64,000 bases of DNA from Clostridium cellulovorans 743B (GTDB lineage Bacteria; Bacillota; Clostridia; Clostridiales; Clostridiaceae). Position numbers and translations under genes: made by a program. The notes beneath the pieces are model-generated. The model did not search any database and had not been told where the DNA came from. It was given only the letters and a program-made list of their open reading frames with translations. Of the stretch, positions 26,401-33,332 are shown piece after piece. The stretch's first letter is position 1. Every line of letters starts with the position of its first letter. Where the stretch lies: NCBI RefSeq assembly GCF_000145275.1, contig NC_014393.1, forward strand, positions 3,286,001-3,350,000, written 5' to 3'.

Positions 26401-28512
26401 TCTACTAGCTGTACTAAATGTCACACCATCTTTTGGTATTTCATCTCCAGCAATAGTAGCCATATTATATAGATTTTTATATCCAGTAGAATTGAATATA
26501 CTCAAATCTGTAATTCTAGTTTTAAGCGTTACTGTATAGGTTTTATTAATTGTACCAGTGAAATAATAAACAATCTTATTATTTGCTTTTATATCTGTTT
26601 CGCTATTAAACGTTCCTTTACTATTGTCATCTATAGTTGCCGAATTCTCAACATATTCTTGTCCGCTTGGAATTTCATCACTGACTATAGCATTAGTTAT
26701 TGGCATAGCGTTTTTATTCACTACTATCTTCCAAGTAATTTCTCTTGTGGCATAGTTATAATCAACGCTTGTCTTCTTAATAATCTCACTATTTACAGAC
26801 TGCGTTCCACTGGCATTTTCATTAACAGCTGTAGCTGTAATATTAGCACTGTTATTGTATATACCATTATAATTTGCTTTATAATGTTTATCATTCATTA
26901 ACTGAGTTTGAAATTCTATTACATGAATATCAGAAAAACTATTAGAAAAGGTATAACTTAAAGTTCCTGTTTTGGTAACATCACCAGTAGTTGCGGCAGT
27001 ATATATACTATCATCTAATAAAGTGCCATCTAATTTTACTGAATTAGCAACATAAGTTTGTCCATTAGGAATATCATCTGTAATAACTGCTCCCGCTGGT
27101 ATATTAGTCTTATTTTTATTAACAGTAATTCTCCAAGTAATTCTACCGGTAGAAGCATCATAACCTATTCCATCCTTCTGAAGAATATTTGATTGAACGC
27201 CTACTCCATAGTTTGAAGATGTATTTGCCGGAATACCATCACCAACGATATATGCTATATTGTTAAAAACCTTTAGATTATTTGAATTGTATAAGTTTCC
27301 ATTTACTTCAGTTGAAAAAGTAAAAGTCTTTACTCCAGATATATTTCCTAAACTATATTCAAGTCTGCTTGTACTAGTATTATCTATATAATTATAATAA
27401 TATTCTCCATCAATTACAGTAGTATCAGCAGTTGAATCACCAACTTTTATAGTTCCAGGGATAACCTTTAACCCTGCTGGAATATCTTCAATAACTTTAG
27501 CATTTGCAATAGTTCTACCAGTTTCATTAACCTTAATTGTCCAATCTATTTGCTTTGTTGCTTCATCATATATACCGACTTTACTAATATATTTGACAGT
27601 GACTGGAACAGTCTTTGTATTAGAGGTTATAGCTTTAGAACTTCCATTATCCTGATAGTTTATTTTAGCAGTGTTTGTATAGTTGTAATTACCTTGCGCT
27701 TTTGTAGCCAAATCATTATGCACATTTGTTTTAAAAGTTATAACTTGCTCGGAAGTTATATTCCCTAGATCACATGATAATTTACCACTTTTATTATCAT
27801 AGAAATAAGAAATAGGTATACCTTCAACTTCAACAGAATTATCAATAAATTCTTGCGAAGAGTCTATGATATCTTCAAAGTTTACGTTATCAGCCTTTAC
27901 CCCTTCCTTATTGACAGTTACCTTCCAAGTGATATCATCAGTTACTGGATCATATGTTCCATTCTTCTCAACAGTTGGATCTGGTTGATCAAAATTTACA
28001 TCAACAACAACAGGTGTTGCCATTCCTGTAATATTAAACACAATGGGAACAGGATTCAAATTTGATATCTCACTAGCTTTAAAATGACAATCAACAAAGA
28101 AATATCCACTAACGTTTGAGTTTTCACTTGCATACTGGGTAAAGGTAATTACTACTTTGTTGTCTGTACCTATACGCATATCTGCAATTTTATTACCCTC
28201 TGTATCATTGATTGGCTGATTAATAACAGCTACAATATGAATTTCCTTTGGTAATTGCATAGTGTATATATCACCAGCATTAACACTTTTGTCGTTTGGA
28301 ATTTCCCAACTATATGTAGCATGAATTTCATCACTCTTACCAACATTATCCCCTAACTCGTTACCATTTGTATCTTTTATTGTGACACCAGTAATAAATG
28401 AGAAATCTGATATTTCAGTTGCTTTGACAAATATTAAATTAAAATTACTCATAAATATCTGCATTAGAAATACTATCACTAGTGTCGATGCTAAAAATTT
28501 CTTTTTTATCAT
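23467..28512 (-). CDS. LPKTG-anchored surface adhesin with Cna-A-like and eight Cna-B-type domains
   Basis: A 1681-residue wall-anchored protein. Signal peptide 1-32. Residues about 33-180 form an adhesin-type domain (SFITGVTIKDTNGNELGD). Five repeats of about 130 residues follow to near 835, each opening with a Y-x-T-x-x-I-x-W-x-I-x-V-N strand and a DxIPxGQ turn. A Gly-rich linker lies near 846. Eight SpaA/Cna-B repeats run from about 852 to 1630, most with a strand-A Lys, GAEFTLYDATD, SDSNG, and YxIKETKAPxGY carrying the Glu that in this family catalyses Lys-Asn isopeptide bonds. The sorting signal is LPKTG from residue 1649, a hydrophobic stretch and a VRRKN tail. Sortase should attach it to peptidoglycan, but no sortase gene is in the window. 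It is monocistronic, with its own promoter and terminator. Confidence 0.93.
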   Translation of the reverse strand: MIKKKFLASTLVIVFLMQIFMSNFNLIFVKATEISDFSFITGVTIKDTNGNELGDNVGKSDEIHATYSWEIPNDKSVNAGDIYTMQLPKEIHIVAVINQPINDTEGNKIADMRIGTDNKVVITFTQYASENSNVSGYFFVDCHFKASEISNLNPVPIVFNITGMATPVVVDVNFDQPDPTVEKNGTYDPVTDDITWKVTVNKEGVKADNVNFEDIIDSSQEFIDNSVEVEGIPISYFYDNKSGKLSCDLGNITSEQVITFKTNVHNDLATKAQGNYNYTNTAKINYQDNGSSKAITSNTKTVPVTVKYISKVGIYDEATKQIDWTIKVNETGRTIANAKVIEDIPAGLKVIPGTIKVGDSTADTTVIDGEYYYNYIDNTSTSRLEYSLGNISGVKTFTFSTEVNGNLYNSNNLKVFNNIAYIVGDGIPANTSSNYGVGVQSNILQKDGIGYDASTGRITWRITVNKNKTNIPAGAVITDDIPNGQTYVANSVKLDGTLLDDSIYTAATTGDVTKTGTLSYTFSNSFSDIHVIEFQTQLMNDKHYKANYNGIYNNSANITATAVNENASGTQSVNSEIIKKTSVDYNYATREITWKIVVNKNAMPITNAIVSDEIPSGQEYVENSATIDDNSKGTFNSETDIKANNKIVYYFTGTINKTYTVTLKTRITDLSIFNSTGYKNLYNMATIAGDEIPKDGVTFSTASRSIQNSVVSKKSSYTNGNDYIDWIVESNNNYSIDLSGATITDNLQDGLSLDTDTVELYTLTVNPNGTLTDKAKVQLTKDNVSYDPATRKFVFTFPKDSGTGAYRLKFRTNVTKVGSYSNSVQFNGFTTNQNASSSSVGVWFSSGGGGGVGATGSITVVKVDKDDTSKKLSGAVFQLLDQYGNVKATSSPTGSDGTVLFNKLKFDIDYYVKELTAPVGYNVNSDLYKFQLHNVTDQKDITYVFQNEKIKGNIQLTKVDDDNKGLPGAEFTLYDATDTSYTNPLNTAISDSNGSVLFNNVPYGIYVIKETKAAVGYNMSLQVLTVNITEDGKVVQASTSPIINTKIKGNIDFNKTLESGLPLANAEFTLYDALDTTYLHPLMIAVSDSNGIVRFNNVPYGQYTIKETKAPTGYVLSSEILSAEISQEGKTVRTTPDTLGNIKIKGSIEFLKTGEDKTGIQGVEFTLYNATDINFLNPLKSLISDSNGIVRFENVEYGNYVIKETKPLAGYNPISQIITATITEDGKTVKATPDTVINNKIKGNIKLLKVGEDNKGIENAEFTLYSVKDTSYTTPLMAAVSDANGLVEFKNVSFGSYLIKETKAPVGYNLSTQICTAEINEEGKTIEANPNVLADTKIKGNIELLKVRADKLPLKGVEFTLYDATDLNFLNPLMVSVSGDNGIVTFNDVLYGNYTIKETKTITGYTLYTQTISVRIVEDGKTVKPNPDTIVDIKIKGTIAINKIDNDGNAVEGAEFAIYDATDTKYENPLMTAVSDTNGKLVFKDLVYGNYVAKEIKAPSGYQISEDILEILVKDDGATYFKEVRNAKILVSIIVKAVDKDGKSLPNTEFVIYDKNGKPIGKVESDDEGVVKFDNVGYGDYTIKQIKGDDGYIISDQVIPIKVDSPETRNLIVENQKVIPPSKNTNSNVKDKAITEESTKTDKATIEGLPKTGTYFDFANLLMVGVINILIGTIFIVRRKN

Positions 28513-28587
28513 TTGTTCACTCCTTTTTCCTTTTGTTTTTTAGCATAAAACTTAACTCAACACCACTAATTGCAAGGTTACTAATTT

Positions 28588-28617
28588 AGTATATTTTAAA
28601 ATTTCTAACAGTGTCAA
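28588..28617 (-). promoter_or_regulatory. Promoter of the adhesin gene
   Basis: On the minus strand TTGACA (28612-28617), an 18-bp spacer and TATACT (28588-28593), about 75 bases before the adhesin ATG. The -35 box matches consensus exactly. Confidence 0.7.
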
Positions 28618-28977
28618 ACAAAAAGTCTCATGGTATTCGTTTTCTTTTTTGTAAGCCGCAAATCTTTTTTTCTTTAACTTAAAGTTAATTTTATTTAAAC
28701 TTATAAGCATACTTTCTAAACTCTAATCCCTTTTTATATCTTCTAATCCATATTATTTCATATAACTTTTTCTCATTTTTTCACTTTAGCATCAAGATTT
28801 TTTTCTAAAAAACTATATTTAAATTCTCTTTTTAGTTCATAAGTTTCATTATTGAAATTGCATAAAAACTCTATAGATATTTTTACATCATACTTCAACT
28901 CTCATTCCACATCTATTTCTTTCCTTAATCTTATCCTATCTTAGAAACATATTTCCCACCGTAGCTTCCATAAATAA
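28618..28977. other. Intergenic region without a recognised gene
   Basis: AT-rich sequence between the adhesin promoter and the terminator of the glucan phosphorylase operon. I see no c-di-GMP riboswitch core, RNA gene or coding frame. Confidence 0.5.
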
Positions 28978-29022
28978 AACCTCCAATTTGATCGCTTTAT
29001 TAAAGTAATCAAATCGGAGGTT
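28978..29022 (-). terminator. Terminator of the phosphorylase operon
   Basis: AACCTCCAATTTGAT (28978-28992) and ATCAAATCGGAGGTT (29008-29022) pair at 14 of 15 positions, followed on the minus strand by TTTTATTTA. It lies about 130 bases past the last gene of the operon. Confidence 0.8.
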
Positions 29023-29152
29023 AATTTGGATGACAACATCGATTTCACTGCCTACAAACCTAGTGCTTTCATTTGTACAGCTAAGCCTTTAAGTTAAGTT
29101 CCATATTATGTCAACACCATAGTATTAAACATATTAATTGGACATATATAGA

Positions 29153-31894
29153 TTATACAAGATTAATAATCAATTCATGTTTATCATCAATATGAAGTTT
29201 ATCTATATATGTTTTATCAATAACCAAAGAATCTTCAATTAGATTTAATTCAATGGTTTTCCCATCTAAAGTAGCTCTACCAATTCTATAAGAGCCATAT
29301 TCTAATTTTCTTTCGTTTATAAATACGATATTAATTTTCTTATCTCTAAAGGTTGTAAAAATAGATGCTAAATAATTATTATCAAATTGTTCCATAAGCA
29401 ATTTAGGTTGAATCTTTAAATCCCCTAGGCTACCTTTTATTCCGTATACTTCATTAACCATTGTAAGTAAAAGCCAACTAGCTGCTCCAGTAAGGTAATT
29501 ATACATGCCTCTTCCTCTTTCATTTATATACTCAGGTATGCCAGGTAAAATTCTACTTTTTTCAAAGTCGCTACAATGCTTATAAATCATACTTAGAATT
29601 TCATAACCTTCCTTTACATAACCTCTTTTGTACAATGCGTTAATGTACATAATAGTCATATGACTGAACATAGCACCATTTTCTTTATGCCCATAAGCAA
29701 ACCCAAAGCATCTTCCCATGTTTAGTTTCACTTCATTAAAGTTACTATTTAGTCTTATGCCGCCAACCTTTTGATCTTTTAAATACTTATTAATAGATAG
29801 AATAACTTTTTCTATTTGTTCTTCATCAGCTATATCACCCATTATCGGGAATACTTGACCAGTTAGAGTCATCCTAATACCTGATTTAAACTGACCTTCC
29901 AAAGGCTTTCCATCATTATCGTAGTAGCCGTTAAACCATTCAAAGCCATCAGAGGTTTTTACCCATTCATTTTTTCTTATATGTTCTTTTATCCAATTTG
30001 CTTTTCGTTCTAAATCACTTGACAGCTCATCTATACTTATCATAGCCTTTTCCCCAGTGACATTATGAATACACAAATCAAAATATGAATTCAATAAGTT
30101 ATTCTTTTCAGTTACAGAATCATAGTCTATTCTTCCCCTTAAGGTATCAAATAAAGTAGTCATCTCTAATGCTATTTCTATCTCTTCAATCTTTAATTTT
30201 TCTTTTATACTTTTTAACAGTTTACTTAAATCCATCAAGTTACTTCCATAGAAAGCCGTAAAAGTGACACTTTCACCTTTTTCCACTGCCATGTCAAGGC
30301 CGTCATTCCAATCAGCACCTTCAAGCCTTATATTATTATTTTCACCTACATTAAAGAAAGCAGTTATTTGTTGAAGCAACATATGTTCAATTATACTTCC
30401 CATATAAATCGAACCATCATTATTTTTTTGTTTTCTTCCATATTCATCAGTCCATTTAGTGTCCACTTCTCTTGAACGTCTGCACTGTTTATCCTTAAAA
30501 TATGCTTGTTTTTCAAGTAAAAATTCTAAATCACCGCTACGGTCTATATATAATTTTGTAGTTAAATATGGCCACGCTCCATGATCCATCCATGTTCTGC
30601 TAATATTATTTCTGTCTGCAATAAATTCACCAGGTTTACTACCTATAATAGTAGCGTTACTTCCATCAAACCTAACTCCACCGTAGTTATTATATAATAA
30701 TTCTCTAACTTGTTTAGGTTCCAGTAACAATAATGCTAAACAATCCTGCCAAAGGTCTCTCCAACCTCTACCACCTCTGCCATAGTCATGGTGTGGTAAA
30801 AAAGAACATCCATACATTCTTCTCATAATAGGTTGAACTTCCACCCATTTCATCCACATATCAAAATCCCTACTTGAAGATTTAAAACTTAAACTGGAAA
30901 GTTTTGTTTCCCAATACAATTTATTTTTTTCTAATTCATCTTCAAATTTCAAAAGTTCGCCATAACTTGATACATACTCTTCTATAGGAAGTCCAGAATC
31001 ATTAATGCCCATTATTACTATATATGAATTAGATTCTCTAGGCTCTAAAGAGCAATCCTGAAATCTTATTGCCCCTATAGCTTCAAATCCATCAATAGTT
31101 TTATATTTTCCACAAAAACTTATCTTATTATTTACTATTGCTTCAGGCCAATCTAGACTTCCGCCCTCACCTACAAAATCTTCTTCAACTGGGCAGAATC
31201 CTATTGGACTAGTTCCGTCTCCCTGTACTGCTTGTACTGAATAAACAATATTATTTACTTTGTGACCTCTCTCATCAAAAGTTAAAGTTGGATTAATCAC
31301 AACACCATACTCATTTGTAGATATTCTATGAAGCAAAGAAGTAACATGCCTGTGATCTCTAATGTTATCCGCTGACCGTCCGTAGATAGGTACTGCAGCA
31401 GTAGGAGTAAACTTTATCTTCTTGTCTCCTATATTTTTTATAGTTACTTTCATTAACTCAACCTTGTCCTGATTTACTGGTACAAAGTTAATTATTTCTG
31501 AACTTACTCCTAAAACTTTATTTTCTCTCGTTACTTTATGCCACAGATAACCTGCCTCTAATTCCACTTTTTCTTCACTCTCTGTTTTAAAACCCATAAG
31601 TTTTTGATAAGCAGAATTGCCTGTTGCTGACCATATAAATTTCTCATCAATATTCAGCCAAAAGTTTCTTGAGTCTAGTGAATTATGTAAATCACGACTA
31701 GACACAGGTTGCATTAAAAAAGTATTTTGACTTGTTTTTATATCTCCAGCTAATAAAGGTGTTATTGAACTCATCATTCCTGCTTCATTTGCTAAAGGAA
31801 AATATAATCCACTGGTCTTATGTGGATCTTCTAATATGAATTCTCCTTTATTCCCTTTAAAACTCCACGAAGGTATCTTATATTTTTCATTCAT
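29153..31894 (-). CDS. GH94 phosphorylase, laminaribiose phosphorylase-like
   Basis: A 913-residue cytoplasmic protein without signal peptide. It has the GH94 layout: an N-terminal beta-sandwich (about 1-280), a helical linker, an (alpha/alpha)6 catalytic barrel (about 330-800) and a C-terminal beta cap. The barrel contains LEGADWNDGLD (Asp528 and Asp531), the motif that carries the general acid in this family; YGRGGRGWRDLWQDCL is another conserved block. The length matches Paenibacillus laminaribiose phosphorylase (about 911) better than cellobiose phosphorylase (about 810). GH94 enzymes split beta-glucosyl disaccharides with phosphate, releasing glucose 1-phosphate. Beta-1,3 specificity is inferred from length and the laminarinase context. 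It is the third gene of a tight operon with gaps near 27 bases. Confidence 0.82.
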   Translation of the reverse strand: MNEKYKIPSWSFKGNKGEFILEDPHKTSGLYFPLANEAGMMSSITPLLAGDIKTSQNTFLMQPVSSRDLHNSLDSRNFWLNIDEKFIWSATGNSAYQKLMGFKTESEEKVELEAGYLWHKVTRENKVLGVSSEIINFVPVNQDKVELMKVTIKNIGDKKIKFTPTAAVPIYGRSADNIRDHRHVTSLLHRISTNEYGVVINPTLTFDERGHKVNNIVYSVQAVQGDGTSPIGFCPVEEDFVGEGGSLDWPEAIVNNKISFCGKYKTIDGFEAIGAIRFQDCSLEPRESNSYIVIMGINDSGLPIEEYVSSYGELLKFEDELEKNKLYWETKLSSLSFKSSSRDFDMWMKWVEVQPIMRRMYGCSFLPHHDYGRGGRGWRDLWQDCLALLLLEPKQVRELLYNNYGGVRFDGSNATIIGSKPGEFIADRNNISRTWMDHGAWPYLTTKLYIDRSGDLEFLLEKQAYFKDKQCRRSREVDTKWTDEYGRKQKNNDGSIYMGSIIEHMLLQQITAFFNVGENNNIRLEGADWNDGLDMAVEKGESVTFTAFYGSNLMDLSKLLKSIKEKLKIEEIEIALEMTTLFDTLRGRIDYDSVTEKNNLLNSYFDLCIHNVTGEKAMISIDELSSDLERKANWIKEHIRKNEWVKTSDGFEWFNGYYDNDGKPLEGQFKSGIRMTLTGQVFPIMGDIADEEQIEKVILSINKYLKDQKVGGIRLNSNFNEVKLNMGRCFGFAYGHKENGAMFSHMTIMYINALYKRGYVKEGYEILSMIYKHCSDFEKSRILPGIPEYINERGRGMYNYLTGAASWLLLTMVNEVYGIKGSLGDLKIQPKLLMEQFDNNYLASIFTTFRDKKINIVFINERKLEYGSYRIGRATLDGKTIELNLIEDSLVIDKTYIDKLHIDDKHELIINLV

Positions 31895-31920
31895 GCTACC
31901 ACTCCTATCTATATTATAAT

Positions 31921-33306
31921 TTAATTCATCGTTTCTTTCTCAACACCAAGGTCATAAACTTTTACATAATCAACTTCCATAGTTTGTGGGAAGATACTGT
32001 CATCAATTCCTTTTTGTCCTCCCCAACTTCCACCTACAGCAATATTTAAGATTAAATAGAAAGGTTTATCGTATGGCCAAGCTTTCCAACCATCTTCTTT
32101 ATCCTTTATTAAATCCAACTCTGTAGTAAAGTATTTTTTACCATCTACAAAGAAATCTATTTTATGAGGTGTCCATTCCATAGAATACACATGGAATTCA
32201 CTATCTACATTATCCACTTGAATTTGTGCAGCTTTTTGTGTATTAGCTTTCCAATAATACTTTTGAGAGTGGATAGTAGCATGTACTGTCCCATGATCGA
32301 ATCCAACATGCTCCATTATGTCCATTTCTCCGCTTTGTGGCCATGATCCATATTCACTATCCTTAGGCATCATCCATATAGCTGGCCAAGTTCCAACACC
32401 TTTAGGAAGCTTTGCTTTAATTTCAAATCTACCATAAAGCCATGAATCCTTACTTAAAAGCCTTGCAGAAGTATAATCATTAAATTCATATCTTTCTTTT
32501 TTTGCAGTAATAATTAATTTGCCATCTTGAACCTTTGCGTTCTCTTTTGAATCAGTATAATTTTGTTTTTCTTCATTACCCCAACCTGATCCACCAAGGT
32601 CATATTTCCATCTTTCTTTATTTGGAAGGCCATCTTCATTAAATTCTTCATTATAAATAAGTTTAACGTTGCTCTCATCATATCTTGGAGCATCTTGTGA
32701 TGTTAAAAAATACTTTCCATATCTAAATATATTTAAGGTTGCATTTCCATCCTCTTCAACCTTAATCCTATCTACAAAACTATATTGATTGCTCTCCTCA
32801 TCATATCTGTATACATTAACTAGCTCTCCGCACCATTTACTATCCACTACTATTGTAGCTTGCATCTTATATCCAACTTCTAGTTTTTCATCGCCAATAA
32901 CAAATCCATAAATTTCGTATTCTTTTTCCGAATTTTTTGATATCAAAGTACTAATTTTTTTATTTTCTGCTTCACTTAACTTTTTTGTCATTATACTCAT
33001 ATTACCTTTTTCCTTCCCTTTTAGATCAGAAGTATTAATTTCATACCTCAATCCCTTACCGTTTATTATTAGGATTTTTTTCTCATCTTCGATTTTATTT
33101 AGGAAGTCCTTACTAAGAACTTCCGTATGGCCAACATTAACTGTAAATTTGTTCGAACTATCATTTTTTATGGAATTTACTAAGCTTGTCTCGAGTTTTT
33201 TTGATGCTTTAGTATCTGTAAACTGTTTGTAAATCACAATACATATGATTAATATAACAAAAGAGATTACTCCAGTTATAAAATACATTCGGCTCTTTTT
33301 CTTCAT
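31921..33306 (-). CDS. Membrane-anchored GH16 beta-glucanase
   Basis: A 461-residue protein. The N-terminus (KKKSR, then a hydrophobic stretch at about 8-27 without a good cleavage site) suggests a single membrane anchor with the enzyme outside. Residues about 40-220 form an unassigned beta-rich domain ending NIFRYGKYFLT. The GH16 domain spans about 225-452, with FNEDGLPNKERWKYD, GWGNEEKQNY, and the catalytic signature GEMDIMEH (Glu327, Asp329, Glu332), the longer ExDxxE form typical of laminarinases. It is expected to cut beta-1,3-glucan close to the membrane. Encoded between two GH94 genes with gaps of 26-27 bases, so it is co-transcribed with them. Confidence 0.88.
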   Translation of the reverse strand: MKKKSRMYFITGVISFVILIICIVIYKQFTDTKASKKLETSLVNSIKNDSSNKFTVNVGHTEVLSKDFLNKIEDEKKILIINGKGLRYEINTSDLKGKEKGNMSIMTKKLSEAENKKISTLISKNSEKEYEIYGFVIGDEKLEVGYKMQATIVVDSKWCGELVNVYRYDEESNQYSFVDRIKVEEDGNATLNIFRYGKYFLTSQDAPRYDESNVKLIYNEEFNEDGLPNKERWKYDLGGSGWGNEEKQNYTDSKENAKVQDGKLIITAKKERYEFNDYTSARLLSKDSWLYGRFEIKAKLPKGVGTWPAIWMMPKDSEYGSWPQSGEMDIMEHVGFDHGTVHATIHSQKYYWKANTQKAAQIQVDNVDSEFHVYSMEWTPHKIDFFVDGKKYFTTELDLIKDKEDGWKAWPYDKPFYLILNIAVGGSWGGQKGIDDSIFPQTMEVDYVKVYDLGVEKETMN

Positions 33307-33332
33307 AGTTAGACTCCTCTTAAGTTATCATT

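Noticed and set aside
28513..28620. A c-di-GMP riboswitch upstream of the adhesin gene, as is common in clostridia
   Set aside because: The short leader after the promoter lacks the conserved riboswitch core, and none was seen upstream of the subtilase gene.
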